NCBI RefSeq assembly: GCF_014946725.1
Contig: NZ_JACFXY010000008.1
Location: 1 to 64,000, forward strand
Length of the DNA: 64,000 nt
Origin: Mixta mediterraneensis
GTDB taxonomy: Bacteria > Pseudomonadota > Gammaproteobacteria > Enterobacterales > Enterobacteriaceae
Direction of reading: 5' to 3'
Under the pieces are notes generated by a model that saw only the letters and a program-made list of their open reading frames with translations, searched no databases and was not told the DNA's origin. Below are positions 1 through 9,520 of the stretch, in pieces; the stretch's first letter is position 1; the number at the start of each line of letters is the position of its first letter. A program made the translations under genes and the position numbers.

Positions 1-75
1 GTGTAAAACACTAATCTCCACTCTGGTCTCCAATGTCATCATTGGCAGTGCCTTAAAACTGCCATTTTTACCCTA

Positions 76-126
76 GGTGGGTCAGATTTACATCGGCAGG
101 TGGGCCAGTTTTACATCGGTAGCGAC
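76..126. repeat. IS21-like terminal direct repeats
   Basis: Two 21-bp copies of the pattern GGTGGGYCAG-N-TTTACATCGG lie at 76-96 and 99-119, with a 23-bp period. They are followed by TAGCGACA, so the element would end at about 126 with a CA dinucleotide. Repeated CAG-TTTACATCGG units near an element tip are typical of IS21-family ends. The body of the element would lie left of the window or be lost. No istA/istB reading frame is visible in bases 1-75. The adjoining gene on the right is cut exactly here, which supports an insertion end. Confidence 0.5.
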
Positions 127-583
127 AGTTTCCTTCAGGGTTCTGATGACGACCACTCTGCATGCTGGCTGATATCGACCACCCGTCCGGCTCTCAGGCA
201 GGGTCAGCAGCCAGGCATTATTGGCTTCATCAAATTTTGGTAGATCCACCTTATATGGTCCTTTTATGGTAAATATCTTCAGCCCAGCTCCGGGAGAGCA
301 TTCGCGGGTTCAAAGGGATACCGCTTATTGTCCTGCGAGCACACCTCGATCCATTCCAGCTGTCCGTGGGTAAGCACAGGTGATAGCACTGATGGGCACA
401 GACAGTGATGCACCCGTAGAACCCGGTCTCGGCCAGTTCATCGACGTTCTACGGCCAGCGGAGCAGATGCCTTTCGGCGGAGATCTCGTAAAATGTACAT
501 TCACAGTCCAGCTCTTCAGTCTGGTATTCAGATTCTGTTTCGCCGTCCGGCATCCAATAGTGAAAAGAGACTGTGTCAAACAT
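127..583 (-). pseudogene. Decayed hypothetical gene, 3' cut by IS21-like end
   Basis: An ATG at 583 opens a reading frame beginning MFDTVSFHYWMPDGETESEY. It is interrupted by an in-frame TAG and then needs frame changes to continue through plausible protein segments (VDELAETGFYGCITVC, LEWIEVCSQDNKRYPFEP, YKVDLPKFDEANNAWLLTLP). The coding sequence stops at the IS21-like end near 126, so the 3' end is missing. I do not recognise the family. The acidic, cysteine-containing start resembles small hypothetical proteins of enterobacterial accessory regions, but that is only an impression. The gene is inactive as written. Confidence 0.5.
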
Positions 584-650
584 TCCCATATTTTTGCTTC
601 GTTAATACGTTGAGAAATACCGCCCTCAGCTACAGCTATTCAGCAGCTAC

Positions 651-766
651 TCCATCCGCCTGTCCCGCGATCTGGATTTTGAGGGGGTGAGCGAGCTGGA
701 AATAGTCCGGGAAGGGAACTGCATCACCCTGCGTCCCGTCAGGTTGACAAGTGGCTCGTTCGCGCA
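651..766 (+). pseudogene. vapB-type antitoxin fragment
   Basis: The forward frame from about 651 reads IRLSRDLDFEGVSELEIVRE and continues GNCITLRPVRLTSGSFA. This matches the core of enterobacterial VapB/AbrB-like antitoxins (swapped-hairpin DNA-binding domain followed by a toxin-binding tail). No ATG or matching N-terminal strand precedes it, and the frame turns into unrelated hydrophobic sequence after about 766. No vapC PIN-domain toxin follows. It is therefore a relic of a VapBC toxin-antitoxin module. The identification rests on recall of the family pattern. Confidence 0.5.
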
Positions 767-797
767 TGTAGTATTCCTTTATTTTCTCGAAATATTT

Positions 798-1037
798 TTA
801 TTTTTTAAATTTTATAGAACATTGTTGCGCAGCCTCATGAGTAACATTAACTGTGTTGTTAACTTTTTCGCAGAGAAACTCTGTCAACGTTACCTGAAAT
901 CCGTTATGTTTTCCGGCTTCACTGTTCCTTGATAACTTTGTTTCACATTGCTCTAACGTCATCCTATGTCCTGAATAAAAGGTCCATGATACAGGTGCGC
1001 CTCCAGCCTTATTTATAATTGCTGTTATACGATACAT
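798..1037 (-). CDS. DUF1187-like small protein
   Basis: This 79-residue protein begins MYRITAIINKAGGAPVSWTF and contains the FLCEKV segment. The layout (MYxITAxIxKxGGxPxxW followed by a conserved C-E-K) resembles DUF1187 proteins such as Rac-prophage YdaE, whose function is unknown to me. An AAGGA ribosome site sits 8 bases before the ATG, inside the last codons of the upstream luxR-type gene. The two genes would therefore have been co-transcribed and probably translationally coupled. The IS in the regulator now separates this gene from the original promoter, so its expression is doubtful. Confidence 0.5.
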   Translation of the reverse strand: MYRITAIINKAGGAPVSWTFYSGHRMTLEQCETKLSRNSEAGKHNGFQVTLTEFLCEKVNNTVNVTHEAAQQCSIKFKK

Positions 1038-1144
1038 TATCTAGATCCTTCGTTCTTTGATTTCATGCCCCTTTGCATTACTCGTAATACCAGGCAATCC
1101 CTTATTTCTATTAAAAATAAAGTTTAAAAATGGCGGTAGTCTTA

Positions 1145-2013
1145 GAACCTATCCCAAAAGGATTTTATTCCAGACAATGATGCTGCAAGCAAAATGCAGC
1201 ATCGCCTCGTAGTTTTCGACTTTCTTCTCCCATCGCGTCAGTATGCGGCGAAAGCGATTCATCCAGCTATGCGTTCTTTCCACAACCCAACGATGAGCCC
1301 TGAACTCGCTGTTTTTAATTGCCTCAGACTCCTCTTTCCCCGACTGGATATGAGGTTCATAACGACGAGCTTTCAAACAAATTTCCACCCATTCAGCCTC
1401 ATAGCCTTTGTCCATACACAGATGCAGCCTGCGACCCGGCCTGCCGGTCTGTAGCGCGTCCAGCGTATCTTCAACCAGTTTTATGTCGTGGGTATTTGCC
1501 CCTGCGACAGCCAGCGAGAGCGGAAGCCCGTTCCCGTCGGTCATCAGGCTCCGCTTTACTCCCTGCTTCCCCCTGTCAGTCGGGTTGCGACCTGTTTTTT
1601 TGAGCCTGCAAGGGGCGATTTTGTCATGCAGCCATCCATCGACAACCATGACCAGTCAATGGCATCCCGCTTCTCGCAGGCAAGCAGCCCGTTTTGCCAG
1701 AAGCGTTCAAATACTCCAGCATCCCGCCATTCCTGAAAGCGGCGGTGGGCTGAGCTGGATGAGCAAATATCCGTGGCATTCAGGGCATTCCATTGGCAAC
1801 CGGTTCTGAGCACAAAGAAAATGGCGTTCATTGCGGCACGATTATCAACACGTCTACGATGCGTGCCCAGCGGATGGTGGGTTTTATGTTCCGGGAGAAG
1901 TGGAGCCATTTTCTCCCAGAGTTCATCGCTGATCTGCCACTTGTTGCCCGCCATACTTCGCCCTCAAAAATTGCCATTATTTACGATCTGACAATTCCTT
2001 TTGGGATAGGTTC
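1145..2013 (-). mobile_element. Complete IS5-family (IS427-like) insertion sequence
   Basis: Perfect 18-bp terminal inverted repeats (GAACCTATCCCAAAAGGA and its complement) bound an 869-bp element. The flanking TTA at 1142-1144 and 2014-2016 is a 3-bp target duplication. Size, target preference and a two-frame transposase joined at an A7 run fit the IS427 group of the IS5 family. Intact ends, an intact duplication and an open transposase suggest a recent insertion. Confidence 0.9.
1149..1954 (-). CDS. IS5-family transposase, programmed -1 frameshift
   Basis: Frame A (1556-1954, starting MAGNKWQISDELWEKMAPLL) holds the N-terminal domain and the first catalytic aspartate region (WSWLSMDGCM). 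Frame B (1149-1649) holds the remaining DDE transposase (AVAGANTHD, CMDKGYEAEW, and the WVVERTHSWMNRFRR signature). On the coding strand they meet at TCAAAAAAACAGG (run of seven A at 1595-1601). A -1 slip there joins frame A to frame B into one protein of roughly 265 residues, as expected for IS427-type elements. It is probably functional. Confidence 0.85.
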
Positions 2014-2667
2014 TTAATCCTGCTTTCGTCAGAATTCTGTGGCGATGTGTATAAAGTGTTTTGGTGCCTTTTCCCGTCAGACGGGAAATTGTGTGCATAC
2101 TTAAATCTGAAACAAAGTAAGGTAGCAGACTCCGCTCTGTATGTGTCAGTTCGATTCTTCTGACACGTTCCGCCTCAGAAAGTCCGGAAAATATTTTCTG
2201 AAGAGCCATGCGCAGTCCGGTCGGGGCGATTTTCTGGGGCAAAATCCAGTCGCCACAGTATTCCCTTGGGAATAACCGACCTGTCTCATTTAGTATCAGC
2301 CAGACTGTGATTGCATCCGGTCTTTCTGCCTTAAGAGCATTAAGAGCCGACCATTCACCCCTTAAAACAATACGACTGTCTATAACGATAAGTACACTTT
2401 CAGCTTCCGGGGTAATATCAGGCAAGTGGCTTTCACTGAAACGTGAATGTACACAGATTAATTCCGGCATGAGGGCACAAAGGCTCTGATATAACCAGCT
2501 GTTTTCCGTAAGAATTACCATTAATGATTTACTGTTCAAGAATAGTTCCTTCTCTGAGCCGTGCCAGCTCAACTGGCCACGAAACTTTTTATATCCCTTT
2601 AAGGAAATAAAATATCTTTAAATTAAGGTGATATCCAACAAATGGGGGCTTACGCCCCCGAATGACT

Positions 2668-5600
2668 TTACTTAAAGCTGTATTTAATGCCTACCATTGC
2701 AGCTGCATCGTTGTAGCCCTTATCCCCCATCTGGACGCCAACGTTGCCCCAGAGGTTCAGCGTTGGATTCAGTTGCCCCTCAACCCCGGTTTTGATTTCA
2801 CCCAGGTTGCGCGCCCCCGCCTGACGAATACTCACGCCGTCCATTCGCGTGCCAAAATCGCGAGTGTTATGGATCCAGTTCACCTCTACAAACGGTTCAA
2901 AATCGCGGTCTTTCCCGTCATCAATCGCACTGTGGCCTTTAAGGAAGGTGCGCAGTCCCAGTCGGGTTTGCACGTTTCCGTTACCTTCACCCTTGATGAG
3001 CGTACCGTTAGCCTCACGATGATCGTCAGCTTTTACGCCCATCCAGACAGCCTGCGCCTGAGGCTGGATATACCATTCGCTCAGCGACCCTTTGCTGCCG
3101 GTAAATTCACCCAGCTTGTGGGTATAACCCAGTTCCAGTGAACCGGTCAGGCCTTTAGATTTATAGGACTCGGTCCGGATATCCTGACCTTTAACGCTGT
3201 TGTTAAACCAGCTGTACTGCGCCCAGCTGTCGAGATAGGCACCCTGGTGGTTCTCGTCATTGGCATACCAGGTCGCATACAGGCCTGCGCTGTAGCCGTT
3301 GACGGAGCCGTCGGAGCTGTATCCCGTCGATGATGAACGCGTATTGCTGCTGTTATGACCATAACCCGCCATCGCCCCGAGATGCCAGCGGTCAAGCCCG
3401 TCACCACTCCAGCGGGCAATATCGCCTCCCATCTGCATCACATAGCGATTGCTCTGGGTTTTCAGCTGGCCGGAGCCGTCGCGCCATGCGTTATGCCCCC
3501 CGACCTGACGCATCCACATGCTGGTCACCTTCTGCTCGCCGGTCAGCGCATCGGTGTACTGCGTTTCGCCGAGGCGATCGTGCAGTCGGGTCACAAACAA
3601 CGTGTTGGCCGCGGCCAGGTTTGCCGTATAGCTACCCGGTTCGGGACGAATGTCTGGAGCCGGTTTTGGTTTTGGTTCTGGTTCTGGTTCTGGTTTTGGT
3701 TCTGGTTTTGGATCCGGCTCCGGGTTGACTTTGTTGTTCGTCAGATACCAGTTGCTGTCGTTATTGCCCTGCCCGCGCACCAGCGAGTAATCATACGCCC
3801 CGGCCACGATCCTGCCGTCCTGGGTAAATATACCGTTAGACTGGCCGTCCACGTGGATAACCTCGATGCCGTTCAGCGTCTGCGCTCCCGAACCGCCGGC
3901 GTTGGTGACGCTGACGCCGGTTGTGCCGGAGGTATTGCCTTTAACGATCAGCTTATCCGTTACTGAGTTATCACCATTCAGCACGGTATTAAGGTGCAGA
4001 TGACCGCCGTCACCCTGGTAGTTACCGTTGACGACCAGCTGATTACCGGCAGCGCTGCCGCTGCTGCCTGTCCAGACATTGCCACTGTTGATCAGATTGC
4101 CGCCTATGGTAAAGGTTACCGGAGATACGGCCTGACGATTGCTGTCGCCAGCCAGCGGCGTGCCCTTGTTATCGATATTTTCCGCCACGCCGCCAAAGCC
4201 GGATAAACGTCCGTCTTTCTGCACGTTGACCTGCTGGCTTGCCAGCGTCATGGACTTATCGGGGCTGCCGAGGATCACCGCGCCGGCGTTGATGTCGGTG
4301 GCGCCGGTCCACTGTGCCGCCTCGTCCAGCGTGACGCTGCCGCTGCCGGTGACGCTGTTTTTCAACGTCCAGCTGTCGTCAGCGTTCAGCACCAGTTTTC
4401 CGTTATTCGCCACCGCCGCAGTCCCAAGCTGGCGGACAGCCGAAACACTGAGCGTGGATGCGTTGTCGACAGCAAAGGTTCCGGAGAAGCCGCTATTATC
4501 GCCGGCCAGCGCAACGTCGCTGGCATTCAGCGCCACCTTCCCGGCGTGGCTGAGGCTGTTATACAGTACGCCTGCCGCGTTATTCAGGTTAAGCAGACCC
4601 GCCGCAACGATATTCCCCGTCCCCAGCCCCAGCGCATTGTTCAGCGAGGCTGTGGCCCCACGGGCAATGGTGGTGGTGGCCTTGAGGGCCGCATTGGCAC
4701 CAGCGACGTTGAGGGTGCCGCCGGCGACGGTAAGCCGCCCGGTTCCGGCCAGCTCGCCGGCTGATTCGCCGCCGTCAGTCAGCGTCAGATGCCCGCCGTT
4801 TAAACTGGTCAGGGAGCCTTTTCCTGCGGTCAGTTTACCCACGGTCTGCGCATGGCCGCGCATATCAAATCCGGTCGCGTCCGCCAGTTTCAGCTCGCTG
4901 GTTTTGCCTAACACGTTGTCGTTCAGCATGGCCAGGTTACCGCTGCGTACGTTGGTGATGCCGCTGTAATCATTGTCCATATTCGACAGGGTAACGGTCT
5001 GCCCTTTCTGGCTGTCAAACGCCAGATCGCCACTGCCGGTAACCTTCGCACTCAGATCCGCCGCGCTGCCGCTTTTGCCGTTGGCGTCAAGGATAAGCGC
5101 ATCGTCTCCTTTACCCAGCAGATCAACCTGAGTCAGGCCGTAGCTGACGTACAGCCCGTCATTGCCGTCGCCGCCGGTCAGACGGTAGTCGTAGGCGCCT
5201 TTGGCCACCACGGTTCCCTGCTGGCTGATATCGGCGGTAATGGCGTCGCTGATGGCGTTGCCATCCTTGTCGGGAAGCACCAGATTCCCGGCCCCGCCGA
5301 TCACTGCAACGTCTGAGGTTGCCAGCTTAATCAGCGCCTCAGCGTCATCCTGCTCAAGCAGCGAAAGGTGCGTATCGACCTGAGGACGATCGTTGCTCAC
5401 GCTTCCGCTATCAACCTGCACCGTCCCGCGCCCGGTAAGATCCATCGTTGCGGCGTGAATGGTGCCCTGTGCCGCCGGGTTACCCGGGGTTACGCCATCA
5501 AACTGCACGGTACCTCCGTCAAACGCCAGGCCGCCGATGCGCTGCTCTCCGGCGGCGACGTGGGTGATACTCCCTTCACCGGCGCGCAGCGTGGCTTTAC

Positions 5601-6122
5601 TCAGCGCACGGGTATTCAGACCGCCCAGTTCAAACTGGCTGTTGGTCAGCGCCACCGTGCCCGTAAAGCCATCGTCCGCGTTGTTGGCGGTAAAGCCAAA
5701 CTGTTTGTCTGCGGTATCAACCGCCATCGTACCGGTACCGGCCAGATGGCTGTTAAAGGCCATGTCGGTGGCGCTCAGCACGTTGAGCCGGCTGGTGCCA
5801 TCAATGCTGTAGCCGGTTTCGTCGCCATCAAGGCCGTCGTCGCCCAGACCGAGGACAATCTTATCGAGGGTAAACACGGAGCCAGACGCCAGGTCGATAT
5901 GTTCCACCCCGCTGACAGCATCCGCCCGGTTTAAGGTATACGTCGAATTTTCAAGCCGTAAGGTATCCTCACCGCTGCCGCCATTCAGCGACGTGAACAG
6001 CGTATAGTTATCCTCCGGCCTGATATTTTGCAGGATAAAGCGGTCGTTACCCGCACCGCCGGTAACGTCGGTCGCAGTACTTCCGGATTCAAGAATCACG
6101 GTATTATCGCCGCTCAGCAGGT
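2668..6122 (-). pseudogene. AIDA/MisL-type autotransporter, 5' truncated
   Basis: The open frame encodes more than 1,140 residues ending in a C-terminal autotransporter beta-barrel (VTSMWMRQVGGHNAWRDG onward, final strand VGIKYSFK). A passenger of repetitive G/N/T/S/V-rich beta-helix sequence (for example LSGDNTVILESG, TLRLENSTYTLN) precedes it. Between them lies a proline linker of about 20 residues rich in EP/KP pairs (about 3661-3720). Such proteins are type Va secreted adhesins displayed on the outer surface. The frame has no start with a signal peptide. A GTG at 6099 is the only internal start, and an in-frame stop lies at 6151-6153 beyond the point where autotransporter coding is replaced by an inverted copy of itself. 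It should not be exported as it stands. GC content looks higher than in the AT-rich flanks, which suggests separate ancestry. Confidence 0.8.
4192..4939 (-). repeat. 748-bp inverted repeat, arm in autotransporter gene
   Basis: This passenger segment (NLAMLNDNVLGK to GRLSGFG) is repeated head-to-head at 6123-6870. Base 4939 pairs with 6123 and base 4192 with 6870, without length change. I noticed one difference: His in this arm versus Asp in the other, inside SLS(H/D)AG near 4533. The outer end of the match coincides with the IS66 left end in the other arm. Confidence 0.92.
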
Positions 6123-6870
6123 TAACCTGGCCATGCTGAACGACAACGTGTTAGGCAAAACCAGCGAGCTGAAACTGGCGGACGCGACCGGATTTGATAT
6201 GCGCGGCCATGCGCAGACCGTGGGTAAACTGACCGCAGGAAAAGGCTCCCTGACCAGTTTAAACGGCGGGCATCTGACGCTGACTGACGGCGGCGAATCA
6301 GCCGGCGAGCTGGCCGGAACCGGGCGGCTTACCGTCGCCGGCGGCACCCTCAACGTCGCTGGTGCCAATGCGGCCCTCAAGGCCACCACCACCATTGCCC
6401 GTGGGGCCACAGCCTCGCTGAACAATGCGCTGGGGCTGGGGACGGGGAATATCGTTGCGGCGGGTCTGCTTAACCTGAATAACGCGGCAGGCGTACTGTA
6501 TAACAGCCTCAGCGACGCCGGGAAGGTGGCGCTGAATGCCAGCGACGTTGCGCTGGCCGGCGATAATAGCGGCTTCTCCGGAACCTTTGCTGTCGACAAC
6601 GCATCCACGCTCAGTGTTTCGGCTGTCCGCCAGCTTGGGACTGCGGCGGTGGCGAATAACGGAAAACTGGTGCTGAACGCTGACGACAGCTGGACGTTGA
6701 AAAACAGCGTCACCGGCAGCGGCAGCGTCACGCTGGACGAGGCGGCACAGTGGACCGGCGCCACCGACATCAACGCCGGCGCGGTGATCCTCGGCAGCCC
6801 CGATAAGTCCATGACGCTGGCAAGCCAGCAGGTCAACGTGCAGAAAGACGGACGTTTATCCGGCTTTGGC
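6123..6870 (+). repeat. 748-bp inverted repeat, orphan autotransporter fragment
   Basis: This is the forward-strand copy of the passenger segment at 4192-4939. It is open throughout but has no start signal of its own, and at 6870 it runs straight into the IS66 terminal repeat. It therefore encodes only an internal fragment of the adhesin. The centre between the two arms (4940-6122, 1,183 bp) is the rest of the truncated autotransporter. Near-identity of the arms implies either a recent event or continuing gene conversion. Confidence 0.92.
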
Positions 6871-6901
6871 GTAAGCGTCTCATCCAGACCGTCTTTTATT
6901 T

Positions 6902-7555
6902 TTGCCCGCGTTTCCTACCATGGACACTTTCGCGAACATGGACACTACCGTGGACAAAAATACGCCTTACACCAGAAGACCATGGATCTTCACAGCGCTG
7001 AGCCTGCGCTTTAATGAGGCTCTGACTTACCGTGAAATAGCAGAACAACTGAACCTTAGCTCATCTGCCATACATAAAATGTTCACGCGTTTTCGACGAA
7101 CCGGAATTAACTGGCCATTGTCGGAAGAATACACGCCTGAACGCCTGGAGGAAGAGCTCTATGCCTTCAATCTTGAGACAAATCTTCCTGTAAAAAAACG
7201 CCGGCCGGACTGGCCTCTGGAATTCAAAATTCGCATGGCGGAGCTGACCCTGCAGCCGGACGCCTGTGTGGCTCAAATTGCCCGTGAGCATGGCATTAAC
7301 GATAATCTGCTGTTCAACTGGCGCAATCTGCATCGTCAGGGGCTACTGGATCCGGCCAACAGAGCGACTCTGATTCCGGTTACTATGGAGCCTGTTGTCC
7401 CTCCGCCCAGGCAAAACGGCGTCGTATCAGCAGACCTGCCACCGGTCATCAGCTGCAGGCTGACGTTGCCAGGTGGAAGCCTCAACCTGACTGGCCCGCT
7501 GACGCCTGAACTTCTGCGCGCACTGGTCAGCGAACTCAGGGAGGGTGAGTCATGA
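6902..7555 (+). CDS. tnpA: IS66 accessory protein TnpA with extra N-terminal HTH
   Basis: The C-terminal part carries the IS66 TnpA (IS3/Tn3-like) helix-turn-helix: PLEFKIRMAELTLQPDACVA, then AREHGINDNLLFNWR. An extra region of about 60 residues precedes it, with a second helix-turn-helix pattern (TYREIAEQLNLSSSAIHKMF, then RTGINWPLSEEYTPERLEE). That region recalls the N-terminus of IS21-type IstA proteins. An ATG at 6920 (MDTFANMDTTVDK) is a better start than the TTG at 6902. TnpA and TnpB are accessory proteins needed for IS66 transposition. Whether the long N-terminus is usual in this subgroup I cannot tell. Confidence 0.85.
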   Translation: MPAFPTMDTFANMDTTVDKNTPYTRRPWIFTALSLRFNEALTYREIAEQLNLSSSAIHKMFTRFRRTGINWPLSEEYTPERLEEELYAFNLETNLPVKKRRPDWPLEFKIRMAELTLQPDACVAQIAREHGINDNLLFNWRNLHRQGLLDPANRATLIPVTMEPVVPPPRQNGVVSADLPPVISCRLTLPGGSLNLTGPLTPELLRALVSELREGES

Positions 7556-7899
7556 TTAGCTTTCCGGCAGGTTCGCGGATCTGGCTGGTTGCTGGCGTGA
7601 CAGATATGCGCTGTAGCTTCAACGGGCTGGCAGCGAAAGTGCAGAACACGCTTCGCACCGATCCGTTCAGCGGTCATCTGTTTATCTTTCGCGGTCGTCG
7701 CGGCGACATGATAAAGGTGCTGTGGGCCGACCGGGACGGCCTGTGCCTGTTCACCAAACGACTGGAGCGGGGGCGCTTCGTCTGGCCGGTGACCCGTGAC
7801 GGAAAAGTGCATCTGACGCCTGCGCAGCTCTCCATGCTGCTGGAAGGCATTAACTGGAAGCACCCACAGCGGACTGAACGGCCTGGCCTGCGGATATAA
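7552..7899 (+). CDS. tnpB: IS66 accessory protein TnpB
   Basis: A 115-residue protein of the IS66 Orf2 family, with the hallmark segments WLVAGVTDMRCSFNGLA, HLFIFRGRRGDMIKVLW and DRDGLCLFTKRLERGRFVWP. It overlaps the stop of tnpA by 4 bases (ATGA), which indicates translational coupling. Length is normal for the family and no lesions are seen. Its biochemical role in transposition is not established. Confidence 0.93.
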   Translation: MISFPAGSRIWLVAGVTDMRCSFNGLAAKVQNTLRTDPFSGHLFIFRGRRGDMIKVLWADRDGLCLFTKRLERGRFVWPVTRDGKVHLTPAQLSMLLEGINWKHPQRTERPGLRI

Positions 7900-7918
7900 C
7901 CTGCTGTAAAATGGGGTT

Positions 7919-9490
7919 ATGGACGCATCCCTTCCCGATGAAAACGCCCGGCTCAGGGCGCTGCTGCTGGAGCAGCAGACCACCATCCGCAAAATGGCGG
8001 AGTATAACCGCCTGCTCTCACAGCGGGTGGCGGCGTACGCCAGCGAAATCAACCGGCTGAAGGCGCTGATCACTAAGCTTCAGCGCATGCAGTTCGGCAA
8101 AAGCTCCGAAAAGCTGCGTGAGAAAACGCAGCGCCAGGTGCGCGAGGCTGAAGAGCGCATCGGCGCCCTGCAGGAGGAGATGGCTGAGGCGCTGGGTGAG
8201 CAGCATGACCCGGTGGTTCCGCAACCGCTGCGCCAGTCTTCTGCCCGTAAACCATTACCGGCCACACTCCCCCGCGAAACCCGCACGCTGTCGCCGGCAG
8301 AAACCGCCTGCCCGTCGTGCGGCGGAGAGCTCAGCGCGCTGGGCTGCGACGTATCGGAGCAGCTGGAGCTCATCAGCAGCGCCTTTAAGGTTATCGAAAC
8401 GCAGCGGCCAAAACTGGCCTGCTGTGGATGTGACCACATCGTTCAGGCGACCATGCCGGCAAAACCCATAGAGCGCAGCTACGCGGGTCCCGGGCTGCTG
8501 GCGCGCATCGTCACGGCAAAGTTCGCAGAGCACACGCCTCACTATCGTCAGTCAGAGATATACCGGCGTCAGTGCGTGGAGCTGAGTCGTGCCACACTGG
8601 GGCGCTGGTCCGGTGCGGTCAGCGAACTGCTGGAGCCGCTGTATGACCTGCTGCGCCAGTACGTGCTGATTCCGGGCAAGGTGCATACCGACGATATCCC
8701 TGTGCCGGTTCAGGAGCCGGGCAGCGGTAAAACCCGCACGGCCCGGCTGTGGGTCTACGTGCGGGACGACCGTAACGCGGGCTCACCGCTTCCCCCGGCG
8801 GTGTGGTTCGCGTACTCGCCGGACCGTAAGGGGATACATCCGCAGCAACACCTTGCCGGATACAGCGGTATCCTGCAGGCCGATGCTTACGGCGGCTACA
8901 ACGCACTGTACGAAGACGGCCGTATCGCCGAAGCGGCCTGCATGGCGCACGCCCGGCGAAAAATCCATGACGTTCACGTCCGCACACCGACCGACGTCAC
9001 AACCGAAGCGCTGAAGCGCATCGGTAAACTGTATGCCATCGAGGCGGAGATACGCGGCAGCCCGGCAGAGGAGCGGCTGGCGGTCCGGAAAGAGCAGACG
9101 GTCCCGCTGATGCAGTCGCTGTACGACTGGGTACAGGCACAGATGAAGGTGCTGTCGCGCCACTCGGATACGGCGAAGGCGTTCTCGTACCTGCTGAAGC
9201 AGTGGGATGCGCTGAACCTGTACTGCAGCAACGGCTGGGCCGAGATAGACAATAACATCGCAGAGAACGCGCTGCGTGGCGTTGCCCTGGGGCGGAAAAA
9301 CTGGCTGTTCGCGGGTTCAGACGCGGGCGGGGAACGTGCTGCGGTACTGTACTCGCTGATCGGCACCTGCCGGCTTAACGGCGTGGAACCGGAGGCGTGG
9401 CTGCGTTACGTCATCGGTCATATCCAGGACTGGCCGGTGAACCGGGTCCGTGATCTGCTGCCCTGGAAGGTCGATCTCACTTTTGTCTGA
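7919..9490 (+). CDS. tnpC: IS66 family transposase TnpC
   Basis: The 523-residue protein follows the IS66 TnpC plan. There is an N-terminal leucine-rich coiled coil (about residues 8-60), a zinc-binding CPSCGG ... CCGCD region (about 125-180), then a DDE core with Asp in [10 protein letters not shown], Asp in [13 protein letters not shown] and Glu in [18 protein letters not shown]. The C-terminal domain is complete. It starts 19 bases after tnpB with ATGGACGCATCC. No frameshift is present, so the element may still be mobile. Confidence 0.93.
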   Translation: MDASLPDENARLRALLLEQQTTIRKMAEYNRLLSQRVAAYASEINRLKALITKLQRMQFGKSSEKLREKTQRQVREAEERIGALQEEMAEALGEQHDPVVPQPLRQSSARKPLPATLPRETRTLSPAETACPSCGGELSALGCDVSEQLELISSAFKVIETQRPKLACCGCDHIVQATMPAKPIERSYAGPGLLARIVTAKFAEHTPHYRQSEIYRRQCVELSRATLGRWSGAVSELLEPLYDLLRQYVLIPGKVHTDDIPVPVQEPGSGKTRTARLWVYVRDDRNAGSPLPPAVWFAYSPDRKGIHPQQHLAGYSGILQADAYGGYNALYEDGRIAEAACMAHARRKIHDVHVRTPTDVTTEALKRIGKLYAIEAEIRGSPAEERLAVRKEQTVPLMQSLYDWVQAQMKVLSRHSDTAKAFSYLLKQWDALNLYCSNGWAEIDNNIAENALRGVALGRKNWLFAGSDAGGERAAVLYSLIGTCRLNGVEPEAWLRYVIGHIQDWPVNRVRDLLPWKVDLTFV

Positions 9491-9520
9491 GCGTCAATAC
9501 GGTCTGGATGAGACGCTTAC

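Larger units (their letters stand above)
1041..2539 (-). pseudogene. LuxR-type regulator disrupted by IS5-family element
   Basis: Removing the IS at 1145-2013 plus one TTA duplication restores a clean 209-codon frame from a TTG at 2539 (preceded by AGAAGGAA) to a TAG at 1041. The C-terminal part carries a LuxR-type helix-turn-helix (LTHTERSLLPYFVSDLS, then a recognition helix before HRHRILTKAG). The N-terminal half lacks an obvious phosphoacceptor receiver. The layout resembles fimbria- and adhesin-associated LuxR regulators of enterobacteria. It lies directly downstream of the autotransporter on the same strand, so it may once have controlled or been co-expressed with it. The insertion falls right after the helix-turn-helix, replacing about 34 C-terminal residues with IS-encoded residues. 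A residual partial activity cannot be excluded. Confidence 0.75.
6871..9520 (+). mobile_element. Complete IS66-family insertion sequence
   Basis: The ends carry inverted repeats GTAAGCGTCTCATCCAGACC at 6871 and the complement ending at 9520, giving a 2,650-bp element. It has the three genes tnpA, tnpB and tnpC in IS66 order, with tnpA and tnpB overlapping by 4 bases. IS66 elements normally create 8-bp target duplications. Here the flanks GCTTTGGC (left) and CTGGCTTC (right) differ, and they belong to two different genes (autotransporter fragment and rarD). This copy therefore marks a recombination or deletion junction. Confidence 0.92.

Noticed and set aside
3661..3720. Short tandem repeats resembling a microsatellite or CRISPR-like pattern
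   Set aside because: They encode the proline linker between passenger and barrel; units are 6 bp, with no spacers.
3355..3966. Forward open frame with a run of alternating Phe/Trp over the adhesin linker
   Set aside because: It is the antisense of the EP/KP-rich linker of the autotransporter; the aromatic run is a by-product of GGTTTTGGTTCTG-type repeats.
4139..4969. Long forward frame of 276 codons, and the matching reverse frame at 6114-6836
   Set aside because: Both are antisense shadows of the repeated passenger sequence, kept open by its GC-rich codon pattern.
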